Below are positions 1-8,466 of a stretch of 64,000 nucleotides of DNA, piece after piece (the first letter of the stretch is position 1; every line of letters begins with the position of its first letter). A model generated the notes under the pieces. The model was not told the origin of the DNA and ran no database searches. It saw only the letters and a program-made list of their open reading frames with translations. The stretch is from Xylanibacter rodentium (GTDB lineage: Bacteria; Bacteroidota; Bacteroidia; Bacteroidales; Bacteroidaceae): the NCBI RefSeq assembly GCF_013166575.1, contig NZ_JABKKE010000015.1:34597-98596 (forward strand), given 5' to 3'. Made by a program: the position numbers and the translations under genes.

Positions 1-1119
1 GACGGCGATGAGTATGTTGGCAAGCAGAGATACGGTAATTACTGTAAGATACCTCCATTTGAACCCTCCGCACATCCACACAAACATCAACAATATGACC
101 AACGTCAGCGACGAGCGCAGCACAAGTGTGCGGAACTCCTTCATCTGCTCCTCGGCACGGTCGTATGACAGTGAAGCATGAATAGTGAATGCCGAAGACT
201 CCATCACTCTCTTCACCTTGTCCGACACACCGACCACATTGACATCCTTGTCGGCATAGACATTGATATATATGGTATTCATTCCGTTGACACGATAATA
301 GCTGCCCGGCTTCCGCTCACGGATATAGCACGATGCAAGGTTGTTGAGATATACAATCTTGCCGTCTATATTCTTCAGCGGCATCTGTTCAAACCTTCTC
401 CGCTCCTCTTTCGACGACAACAGTAGCGGGACGACCACCTTGCCGTTTTCCGTCAGCACTTCACCCAAAACATCTTCTCTCCCTGAGAAATTGCGTATGG
501 CATCGATGATGTCGGAACTGCCGATGCCGTAAAGCGCCAGCTGCTCCGCGTCATACTCCACTTCCATGTAATGAGAGACGGTGCCCGTTATGTCGACATG
601 ATGCACACCCTCGATACGCTCTACGGCATACTTTGCCTCTTTCTCCGCTATCTGCCGCATCTGCTCGCCTGACATATCCGCATTCAGCATATATGTAAGT
701 ATCAGCTTCACTTCGTTGTCGTCGCCAAGCGCGGTGCTCACCTCACCGCCTGACACCGTCGGATATGACACGCTTTCGGGCAGTTTGCCCCGAATCTGCC
801 GCAGTATAGAGGCTATCTCGAATTTCGTCGCAGACACATCAGCCTTGGGCTTCAACTCTACCGTGATGCGTCCATTGCCGAATCTGCTCACCGACGATAC
901 CTTTTCCACTCCACGCACCGAACTCACCATGGCCTCGATGCGCGATGTGACGTTCTGTTCCACAACCTTGGCCGAGGCATTTTTCCATCTGTAGGATATA
1001 GTGAGAGTCTTCCCCTGTTCCGGCCGCGGTTTGTTGCTGATGTCCAACTGCGGAACAAGCGCCGCGCCGATAACCATCAGAACACATGAAACAAGCAATA
1101 TGGAGAACGAGTGTTTCAT
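1..1119 (-). CDS. RND efflux permease (AcrB/HAE1-like), 3' part outside window
   Basis: Reads from an ATG at 1119 to the window edge (373 codons, no stop), so only the N-terminal third is seen. The protein begins MKHSFSILLVSCVLMVIGAA (first transmembrane helix), followed by a periplasmic porter-type region with the family features 'TSRIEAMVSSVRGVEKVSS', 'KFEIASILRQIR' and 'IDAIRNFSGRE'. It ends in a second hydrophobic segment. RND permeases use the proton gradient to expel substrates through a fusion protein and outer-membrane channel. The ATG overlaps the stop of the upstream permease (ATGA), which implies translational coupling. It is the second RND subunit of the cassette; substrate unknown. 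Confidence 0.93.
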   Translation of the reverse strand, partial: MKHSFSILLVSCVLMVIGAALVPQLDISNKPRPEQGKTLTISYRWKNASAKVVEQNVTSRIEAMVSSVRGVEKVSSVSRFGNGRITVELKPKADVSATKFEIASILRQIRGKLPESVSYPTVSGGEVSTALGDDNEVKLILTYMLNADMSGEQMRQIAEKEAKYAVERIEGVHHVDITGTVSHYMEVEYDAEQLALYGIGSSDIIDAIRNFSGREDVLGEVLTENGKVVVPLLLSSKEERRRFEQMPLKNIDGKIVYLNNLASCYIRERKPGSYYRVNGMNTIYINVYADKDVNVVGVSDKVKRVMESSAFTIHASLSYDRAEEQMKEFRTLVLRSSLTLVILLMFVWMCGGFKWRYLTVITVSLLANILIAV

Positions 1120-4118
1120 CTTTTTCTATAGATAATGTAATACATCAGCGGAACAAAGAACAGACTTACCAGCGTGCCCACTGTCATGCCTGTGATTATT
1201 GCGAACGACAGAGGATATTGCAATGCCGACCCCATATCGCCGCGACTCAAAAACGGCACTATGGCAAGCACCGTGGTCAGAGATGTCATGATGATGGGTT
1301 TCAGACGGCGGTGTCCCGCCACAACGACAGCCCTGAGCAGCGCAATATTGCCGCTGCAGCGACCCTTGCCATGCCGGCGGTACAGTCTGTTTATGGTGTC
1401 GACCTTCAATATCGAATCGTTTATTATTATTCCGCACGCCACAACGATGCCTATCATCGACATTATGTTCAGCGACTCACCGAAAACAAACAGCGCCAGC
1501 ATCACTATCGCCACATCAATGACAATCTCCGCAAGGATAATCATAGGCTGAACGATACTCTCAAACTGCGCCGCAAGAATGAAATACAGCAACAGCACCG
1601 CTACGGCAAGCACCATGAACAGCTCGCCTATCATGGAACGTGACGAGAAATAACCGCCCCGGAATGACGCTTTTACGGGAGAGCCGTCAGTCACCGCCGT
1701 GACATATTCCATCATCTCCTCGGATTTCCGGTCTGAAGCATTGTCTATGTTTATCACCGAAAACTCGCCGTCGGCACTTGCAACAAGATGTTTATAGTCT
1801 TCACTGCGCGATTCCGTCACGAGATATGCCAAGGGTATGTCCGTTCCGTTGCCATTGGTTATGGTATTGCCCAGCAGCATGCCGCTCTCATTGTCCCCAC
1901 CGCCTATTACCACCGGCACACTCTCGCCGCCAGTATTTATTTCGTATATATTGCCGGTACCGAGCAGTTCTTTCAGACGTGAATACAGCTGCCTGTATGT
2001 CACTCCGTAATATGCCATCTGCTCCGCGTCCGTCCTGTAGCGGATATAGGTTTCTGTCGAAACCGGCGGTACGTCCGTCCGTGGGAACCTCCTTTGCAGC
2101 GAGTCCGTCACCATTCGGGTCTGCGCAACTTCGGGTCTGCCACCCTCACGCTTCTGCAGACGAATCTGCAAGTCAGGTTCGCCGGTGGAGAATATCATGT
2201 CAAAAATGTTTGCAGCAAGCTCCGACTCCACTTTCGCCTCAGGATAATGCCGGGCAATGTATCGTTTCATCTTTTCCACAGTCACATCACAATCCTCCGC
2301 CGATGCGCATTTTATGTAGCACACGGCTTCGCTTCCGGTGATGTTCTTCGTGTGCGACAGCATGAAATCCTGGCCGCCAACCATCGAAGTGCTTGCCTTG
2401 ACAGATTCTTTCACATGGCCCAACACCTCGTTCACACGTCTGTTGTTTTCTTCCGGAACGATGCCGGCATTCCAGTCTATTGTCACAAGCGCGTCATCGT
2501 GCGGTGTCTCCGGCATACGCTCCTTCGGAATGAAAGGCAGCAGAATCACTATCATCACTGCACATCCGGAGAATATGCCCGCCATGGTCTTCGGATGGCG
2601 CAACGTGTAGCGCATGCCCTTTTCATAAAAAGACATCAGCCACATATTTACCTTGGAGTCCCTCGGCCGGCATTTCCTGCACAGCAGCAGATGATAGACA
2701 GGCACCACGAAGGCCGCCACGGCAAGCGAACAGAACAGGGCAATCGTTATGCCCATGGCCTGGTCGTAAAACAAGGCCCCGGCCGTTCCGCTCAGGAATA
2801 TCAGCGGGATGAACACCGAACAGGTGGTGAGAACGGACGACAGCATCGGCATTACGACCTCCTTCACAGCCGAATTGACAGTGTGCTCATTGCAAGTTCC
2901 CTTCTGCAGAATGTTGTCTATCACGATTATTGCGTTGTCCACTATCATTCCCACACCGAGAATAAGCCCCGACAGCGATATTATGTTCAGCGAGATCCCC
3001 ATGAGATAAAAGCATAGCAACGTGAGTATCAGTGAAAGCGGTATGGATATTGCGACAAGCATCGGAAGTCTGCGGCCTCCGATGAATACGAACAACACAA
3101 TACTTGCCATGACTATGCCCAACACGAGATTCCACTCCAGATTGTGCATACTGTATGACAACAGTTGCGTCTGATCGCGTGTTACGGCAAAATGCAGTTC
3201 GGGATAGTCGCGTGTGAGTTGCGACATCAGTGTGTCCATGCTCTGCTGCAAGTCGTTCATCTGTGCATCGCTCTGTTTAATCACCGCCATTGTTATGGCG
3301 TCGTTACCGTCGGACGATACAATGCCTTTGCGCACGGCAGCCGTCTCCTCCACTTTGCATATATCCTTCAGTTGCAGCAACCGCCCGTTGTGCCGCAGAT
3401 ATATATTCTCTATATCACGGACTGAGAGTATCTGCGAATCGAAGTGGATGCTGTAGCGGTATATGCCGTCCTGCACACTCAATGTCTCCAACACTATGTT
3501 GTTGTCGCTGATGGCCTTTTCTATATCGGCATTGGTTATTCCCGACAAACTTTCACGCGCCTCGTCGGGCTGTATCGTTATCCGCGTGCCGGTAAGTCCG
3601 CTGTAGTCGACCATGGCAACCTCAGGCAACTGCTCCATACGCTTGCTGATAACATTGCTCACCAGCCGTGACGTCTGCTCGGGCTTGCCTCCGGTCACAT
3701 CGACATTGAAAGCGGGAATGTCGAGCGCACCTATCTTCATCACTTTCGGGCGTTCCATCTCCTTTGGCATGGAACTCATGGCACGGTCTATCTTCTCGTT
3801 CACTTCGATAAACAGCAGACCCATGTCGCTGCCGGGGCTGAACGTCAACGTAATTATGCCGGCATCGGTGCGCGATGTCGATTCCACGTCTTTCAGTCCC
3901 GCCACCTGCGACAGCTGACGGCGCATGGGACCGACCATGCTCTGCTCTATCTCGCGGGCGGAGCAACCTTGTGCAGACATCTGTACCACAATGCGCGGCA
4001 CGTCGATATCGGGCATCAGAGACACCGGTATGCGCCCGAGGGCAAGCACACCGAGAGTGACGATGGCTATCAGCGTCATCGTCACGGCTATGGGGCGGTG
4101 GAGGATGGTATGAATCAT
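1116..4118 (-). CDS. RND efflux permease (AcrB/HAE1-like)
   Basis: Full-length 1000-residue inner-membrane proton-driven transporter. It has the family plan: N-terminal helix (MIHTILHRPIAVTMTLIAIV), periplasmic porter loop, helices from about residue 330, a second large periplasmic loop from about 520, and a C-terminal helix bundle. Helix TM4 contains 'GLILGVGMIVDNAIIVIDN', carrying the paired acidic residues of the proton relay. 'GYFSSRSMIGELFMVLAVAV' marks the entry to the C-terminal bundle. It lies 66 bp after the fusion protein and overlaps the next permease by 4 bp. Two different permeases in tandem suggest a heteromeric pump like MdtBC, or two alternatives sharing one fusion protein. 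Substrate not predictable. Confidence 0.96.
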   Translation of the reverse strand: MIHTILHRPIAVTMTLIAIVTLGVLALGRIPVSLMPDIDVPRIVVQMSAQGCSAREIEQSMVGPMRRQLSQVAGLKDVESTSRTDAGIITLTFSPGSDMGLLFIEVNEKIDRAMSSMPKEMERPKVMKIGALDIPAFNVDVTGGKPEQTSRLVSNVISKRMEQLPEVAMVDYSGLTGTRITIQPDEARESLSGITNADIEKAISDNNIVLETLSVQDGIYRYSIHFDSQILSVRDIENIYLRHNGRLLQLKDICKVEETAAVRKGIVSSDGNDAITMAVIKQSDAQMNDLQQSMDTLMSQLTRDYPELHFAVTRDQTQLLSYSMHNLEWNLVLGIVMASIVLFVFIGGRRLPMLVAISIPLSLILTLLCFYLMGISLNIISLSGLILGVGMIVDNAIIVIDNILQKGTCNEHTVNSAVKEVVMPMLSSVLTTCSVFIPLIFLSGTAGALFYDQAMGITIALFCSLAVAAFVVPVYHLLLCRKCRPRDSKVNMWLMSFYEKGMRYTLRHPKTMAGIFSGCAVMIVILLPFIPKERMPETPHDDALVTIDWNAGIVPEENNRRVNEVLGHVKESVKASTSMVGGQDFMLSHTKNITGSEAVCYIKCASAEDCDVTVEKMKRYIARHYPEAKVESELAANIFDMIFSTGEPDLQIRLQKREGGRPEVAQTRMVTDSLQRRFPRTDVPPVSTETYIRYRTDAEQMAYYGVTYRQLYSRLKELLGTGNIYEINTGGESVPVVIGGGDNESGMLLGNTITNGNGTDIPLAYLVTESRSEDYKHLVASADGEFSVINIDNASDRKSEEMMEYVTAVTDGSPVKASFRGGYFSSRSMIGELFMVLAVAVLLLYFILAAQFESIVQPMIILAEIVIDVAIVMLALFVFGESLNIMSMIGIVVACGIIINDSILKVDTINRLYRRHGKGRCSGNIALLRAVVVAGHRRLKPIIMTSLTTVLAIVPFLSRGDMGSALQYPLSFAIITGMTVGTLVSLFFVPLMYYIIYRKR

Positions 4119-4184
4119 ATTTTTAAAGGAGTTAAAGACATATATAACATAAAGACATATTATTTTATCAGGATCGACAACTCC

Positions 4185-5324
4185 TTAACTTCCTCTGTCT
4201 TCTTTTATCTTCACCTCCGTATCGTCCGCGAGATTGAGATTTCCGGAAGTTATTATTATATCACCCTCGTTCACCGTAGTGTTTTTCCGCTCACATCCCG
4301 TTATGGCAAAACTCGTGAGATTGCCGTACATTATGTCGACGTATGTCCATACCGCCCGGTGCGTCTTATTGTCATAGACGAAAACGACATGATATCCGTC
4401 ACGCTCCACCACCGCTTCCTTGGGCACTACAAACATGTCGGGTACGGAGTTCTCGATGGTCACTTTCACGTTCATGCCGTCCATAAGCCGGTCGGAAGTG
4501 TTTTTGATACGCGCCTTGACAGAGACGAGCCCCTTGGCATCGACGGTGGGATTGATTTCCGTCACCGTACCGTCAAGCGACAGTTCGCCATCGACAAACG
4601 GCGACACCTTGACCTGCGTACCCGTTCTGACGGAAACGAGCTCGGCCTCCAGCACTTTAAACTCCACATCAAAGAACGAATCGTCTATCAGCGTACAGAA
4701 CTTGTCGCCGCGCTGATACGGCCGGGCTACAAGGTCGGCAATCCTTCCACCGAACGGAGCTTTAAGACTACAGTCGTGCAGAGCCTGCTCGGCGGTGCGG
4801 AGCGCGAACCTTGCCGAGTAGTAGCCCGATGTGACCTCTGCTCTGTGGAGCACTTCAGCCGGCACGTTGTCCGTGATTCCGTCATATCCCAAACCTATCA
4901 GCTTGTCCTGCAATTCCACCTTGGCCTTCTCAAGGTCTCTTTGGGATTTTTCGAGTGCCGACCTGCGTTCACGGGTATCCGCCACGGCCAATACCGTACC
5001 GGCAGACACCCGCTGTCCGTTCTTTACGTTCACGCTCTGCAATATCTCTCCCGTCTTAGGGCACATAAGCTCGGCACGGCGTATGGCTGCCAGACGCCCG
5101 TTGCACAACACCTGTTTTTGGAACGTCTGTCTGCACAACACGGTCGTGTCGACCTCGATTACAGTCTCTTCCCTTACAGCCGTCTGCAAGTCTTCACCCT
5201 CGTCAGCCTTTTCGCTGTGGCCAATCACATAAATTCCGTAAGCCATCCCACCGATAGCGGCAACGGCCACTGCAACAGTTCCGATTATCTTTATATATTT
5301 CTTCATCATATACATAATTGTCAT
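4185..5324 (-). CDS. Membrane fusion protein of RND efflux system (HlyD/AcrA family)
   Basis: Periplasmic adaptor of 379 residues linking permease and outer-membrane channel. An N-terminal membrane anchor (about residues 7-28) is followed by the split lipoyl/barrel-sandwich region ('LMCPKTGEILQSVNVKNGQ' and 'LKAPFGGRIADLVARPYQRG'). A short helical hairpin between them (about 115-160, 'RSALEKSQRDLEKAKVELQD') precedes a beta-barrel and membrane-proximal domain. There is no clear lipobox, so a signal anchor is more likely than a lipid anchor. The start is uncertain: several ATGs lie within the first seven codons. It sits 20 bp after tolC-like and 66 bp before the first RND gene, so it is one operon. 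Confidence 0.95.
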   Translation of the reverse strand: MTIMYMMKKYIKIIGTVAVAVAAIGGMAYGIYVIGHSEKADEGEDLQTAVREETVIEVDTTVLCRQTFQKQVLCNGRLAAIRRAELMCPKTGEILQSVNVKNGQRVSAGTVLAVADTRERRSALEKSQRDLEKAKVELQDKLIGLGYDGITDNVPAEVLHRAEVTSGYYSARFALRTAEQALHDCSLKAPFGGRIADLVARPYQRGDKFCTLIDDSFFDVEFKVLEAELVSVRTGTQVKVSPFVDGELSLDGTVTEINPTVDAKGLVSVKARIKNTSDRLMDGMNVKVTIENSVPDMFVVPKEAVVERDGYHVVFVYDNKTHRAVWTYVDIMYGNLTSFAITGCERKNTTVNEGDIIITSGNLNLADDTEVKIKEDRGS

Positions 5325-5344
5325 TTTGTTCTTTTACAGTCTCA

Positions 5345-6826
5345 TCACTTCATCAGCTCATCAAAATCCACCGTAATGTCACGTCCGCTCTGCCAGTCGT
5401 GCAGTGTCGATTTCTGCAAGGCATAATAATCGCTCCAAAACGTTTTCAATTGACTGAGATACTGCGCCTTGGCCGATTCCATTTCTTGTTGTGCAGTGTT
5501 AAGGTCCGTGACCGATATGGCTCCTGTCTCATATCGCCGGCGTGTAATCTCATACCGCTCTTCGGCTATATCCTGCGCTCGCAGGGCATTGCGGCACTGT
5601 TGAGGCTGGGCGTTGAACTGTGTCACTTTCTTCCTCAAATCCTGCATGTAGTCCATGTGTGTCTGTTCCACCTTCGTGCGCACCATATCAAGCCGTGCCT
5701 GTGCCATTTTCACCCTGCCACGGCTTACACCCCAATCGAATATCGGCAGCGAGAGCGACAGACCTATGATTTCGTTGTCTCTCAGCCGGCTGTATGCCGC
5801 ATCCATAGTATGCCCCGTCTGCGTGAATCCCAGTTCGCTGCTCAGCGTCATCTGTATGCCGCGCGACGATTTGGCCTGGGCCAGTTCCTTTTCGGCCTGA
5901 AGCATCTGCAACTTCTGTTCGAGCGAGTGCGACGAATTGGTGATGGCCTTTTGCAGCACCTCGTCCACACTCACCGTCATATCAGGCACGGTGTAGGGCG
6001 GGATTAGCTCGGCGCGCGAGTAGTCGGTCACGCGCAAGTACGAAAACAGTTCGTACATGGCGTCGTCAAGCGTTATCTTGTTTTTAGTCACAGCCATGCG
6101 CGCGTTGAGCAGCGACAGCTCCATCTGCAGCACCTCGCTTTTCGTCGTAGTGGTCAGTGCAAGCCGTTTCTGCGCCACATCATACAGCCGTTCGCGGTCA
6201 CTCACCGTCTGCATGCTCTGTCTATAGTCCGACTGTGCCGACAGCACGTTGAAGAACAGCTGGGTAACCTTTATCGTTATGTCCTGCAGGGCGGTGATAT
6301 ACGTGCGCTCGGCTATCCGGTATTCCACCGGCGCCGTCTTCTTCTCCCATTTCAGAGTGTTGAACGAGCGCAGCGGCTGTGTATAGCTTATACGCAAAGG
6401 CTGCGAATTATACGTTTTCTCGTTATAGGTAAACTGATCCAGACGATACAGATACGACTGCAACGACACCTTACCGCCCGTAGCCGCTATCTGCTGGTCG
6501 ACGGACAACGTCACGGAATTGGTCATCGTGTTGTTGTTCACAAGGTTCACACGGCCCGTCTTAGGGTCGCGGGCCTCCACCACCGAGTGGTTGAAGCCGC
6601 CCAGCTTGCCGCCGATGTTGACCGAGGGCATCAGCTGGGCCTTGAACGAGCGGTACTGCCAGTAGCTACTCATGTACGAGTAACGCGATATCTGTGCGTC
6701 GAGGCTGTTCTCGCAGGCTATCGTTATCGCGTCAGACAACGTGAGCTGCTGGGCATATCCTGCCGTACACAGCAAGTACAGCATCACAGTCGACGAAACC
6801 TTTATTCGGTATCTTTTTCTTTTCAT
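5345..6826 (-). CDS. TolC-like outer membrane efflux channel
   Basis: Outer-membrane factor of 493 residues with signal peptide ending around 'CTAGYAQQ' and two outer-membrane efflux protein repeats. The first begins 'LTLSDAITIACENS'; the second includes 'SLSLPIFDWGVSRGRVKMAQ', the hallmark 'P.fdwG' segment, and a long helix with 'RYETGAISVTDLNTAQQEM'. It forms the trimeric exit duct for the adjacent fusion protein and permeases. First gene of the efflux cassette, only 31 bp after the short gene ending at 6858, so transcription may continue from the NVEALA/propeller region. That spacing is the basis for asking whether the pump serves the peptide locus. Confidence 0.95.
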   Translation of the reverse strand: MKRKRYRIKVSSTVMLYLLCTAGYAQQLTLSDAITIACENSLDAQISRYSYMSSYWQYRSFKAQLMPSVNIGGKLGGFNHSVVEARDPKTGRVNLVNNNTMTNSVTLSVDQQIAATGGKVSLQSYLYRLDQFTYNEKTYNSQPLRISYTQPLRSFNTLKWEKKTAPVEYRIAERTYITALQDITIKVTQLFFNVLSAQSDYRQSMQTVSDRERLYDVAQKRLALTTTTKSEVLQMELSLLNARMAVTKNKITLDDAMYELFSYLRVTDYSRAELIPPYTVPDMTVSVDEVLQKAITNSSHSLEQKLQMLQAEKELAQAKSSRGIQMTLSSELGFTQTGHTMDAAYSRLRDNEIIGLSLSLPIFDWGVSRGRVKMAQARLDMVRTKVEQTHMDYMQDLRKKVTQFNAQPQQCRNALRAQDIAEERYEITRRRYETGAISVTDLNTAQQEMESAKAQYLSQLKTFWSDYYALQKSTLHDWQSGRDITVDFDELMK

Positions 6827-6857
6827 CTGTGGTTATGTCAATTGATTTTTATTATCA

Positions 6858-7136
6858 CTATTCATACAAATTACATACATCTGCATTCTTCATTTGGAAG
6901 TATCCTATAACTTTCTTCACATTATCCAACGAATCAAGAATAAAAACGTAATTCGTACAATATTTCGAAAATCCAGAATTAGAAGATATAAATTTTTTGG
7001 AGGTATCTACATATAAATCCTTCGTTGAAATTGTAATTTTTTCAGGGAAAGAGGGTTCTCTTTTACATCTTATCATACATATAAGTGATAAGAGTACAAA
7101 AGTAATGGCAAGTAATATATGTGATAATCTTTTCAT
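6858..7136 (-). CDS. Truncated thioredoxin-fold-like secreted protein (CxxC core missing)
   Basis: Protein of 92 residues from the ATG at 7136, chosen because it overlaps the stop of the propeller gene (ATGA); an ATG at 7160 lies inside that gene. N-terminal hydrophobic segment (MKRLSHILLAITFVLLSLIC), then a charged region. The end, 'YVFILDSLDNVKKVIGYF', resembles the closing strand of the thioredoxin-like lipoproteins of this window (F-[ILV]-L-[DN]-x-x-N-x-V-x-x-V-G-N-P). The expected CxxC segment is absent, so it looks like an internal-deletion derivative. The similarity is short and judged by eye; it may be an unrelated small exported protein. Confidence 0.5.
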   Translation of the reverse strand: MKRLSHILLAITFVLLSLICMIRCKREPSFPEKITISTKDLYVDTSKKFISSNSGFSKYCTNYVFILDSLDNVKKVIGYFQMKNADVCNLYE

Positions 7137-8269
7137 TTTTTCTTGAATGATAGGATACAAAAATTACTGTTGAAACTGTAATCCTTGGACAATGAATCTT
7201 TCAATCGTTCCAATAGTCGGCTCGTTTTTTTCGATTTGTACATTTCCGGATTAAGGAACACATCGGGCGAAATAACCGAATAGAATATACAATCACGGTA
7301 ATCCATAATATTTGGATTCCAATCAGTGTAACGGCTCACTTTTAATGTGTTTCTCTTTGTATCATACAAAAATATATTGTAAACACCAAAAAAATTACCC
7401 CATCCGTATACTGTTCCATTTGCATAATATTCACGTGTAATCTCGTCATAGTCAGTTGCGTTTTTAAAAAACCTCTCGCTAATAACATCCTCATAGGTCG
7501 AAATTCTATCGTTATATAATGCAACGGATTTATGCTTTGAGATGTCTGATATTGAGAAAAAATGAAAACAGGTGTTGAAGTTATCGTAATAGCAAACGGT
7601 GTCACCGTCTTTTTGCAAGGGGTATCTAACGAATGGCGGTTGGAACATCGGTTTTGGCAGCACACCAAGTTTCCTATCCGTCATGTTGAAATCGTCATCA
7701 AAGAAGTATAGCAACGACTCCCTTTCATATTCCTCTCTTCTTAAATGGTTTGTGGAAAATATAAATCCATCCTTTATCTTCAAGATGTTTCTGAAAAACG
7801 ATTTGTTTGACAACCGTACTGTTTTTATGAAATCCCCATTTGTGCTGTAAACAATCACTGTAGGCAACTCACTCAGTATATATATTCTTTGTTTTTGCTC
7901 ATCCACCGTAAAATCAACAATGTTCTGGTACTCGCCTCGACCATTTCCACAATCTCCTATCTTCCGGCTGAATTTACCGTCTTTATGAAATGCAAAGAGA
8001 GAAGGCATAGCTTTCCGATCAAATATATAGAACATACTGTCCGTACATTGCATTTTCTCGACTTTGCCCAACATGCATTTTTCATTGTTTTCCAATTCTA
8101 TGACGCTAAAACCGGTGAAGACATCCTGTAGTTCCAAATGCTCTTTGTTGTTAGGAATAGTTACCGTTATATCAGCCTGAATCTGTTGATATTCCTTGCA
8201 TGAAAAGAATATCAAGGTATACGAAAGGCAATACATAGATGATATGTAATTAAAAATTTTTCTCATCAA
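7133..8269 (-). CDS. Six-bladed beta-propeller lipoprotein (P1)
   Basis: Lipoprotein of 378 residues; the lipobox 'FFSC' places the lipidated Cys at about residue 24. The mature protein shows repeated beta-propeller strands: 'FYIFDRKAMPSLFAFHKDGK', then the family signature 'GDCGNGRGEYQNIVDF', then 'RIYILSELPTVIVYSTNGDF'. This pattern (display of a value, G.G..EY loop, next blade) is that of the Bacteroidota 6-bladed beta-propeller family (PF17170-like); the molecular function of that family is unknown. It overlaps the downstream short gene by 4 bp. It is the last propeller of the series and separates the signal peptidase/O-antigen-ligase group from the efflux genes. Confidence 0.85.
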   Translation of the reverse strand: MMRKIFNYISSMYCLSYTLIFFSCKEYQQIQADITVTIPNNKEHLELQDVFTGFSVIELENNEKCMLGKVEKMQCTDSMFYIFDRKAMPSLFAFHKDGKFSRKIGDCGNGRGEYQNIVDFTVDEQKQRIYILSELPTVIVYSTNGDFIKTVRLSNKSFFRNILKIKDGFIFSTNHLRREEYERESLLYFFDDDFNMTDRKLGVLPKPMFQPPFVRYPLQKDGDTVCYYDNFNTCFHFFSISDISKHKSVALYNDRISTYEDVISERFFKNATDYDEITREYYANGTVYGWGNFFGVYNIFLYDTKRNTLKVSRYTDWNPNIMDYRDCIFYSVISPDVFLNPEMYKSKKTSRLLERLKDSLSKDYSFNSNFCILSFKKK

Positions 8270-8466
8270 TTCGTAATCAATTTATTATTTAGTTACCACA
8301 TATGGGGTTGTTGCAATAGATACTAACCACACAATTCATATAGAGAAATGTCTTTTACGTCTGACCGCGACAGAAACATCAAGGTGTACCGTGATACTGG
8401 CATTTCTGTTACGGAATTAATTGCGGTCCAATCGGAGTGCAAGGACAGTGCAGTGTAATTGTAATA

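Noticed and set aside
3969..5426. 485-codon open frame on the plus strand
   Set aside because: Antisense to the fusion protein gene; no family resemblance and no promoter.
8270..8466. Search for an NVEALA gene or relic in front of P1
   Set aside because: No motif, signal sequence or hairpin was seen in this 197-bp gap.
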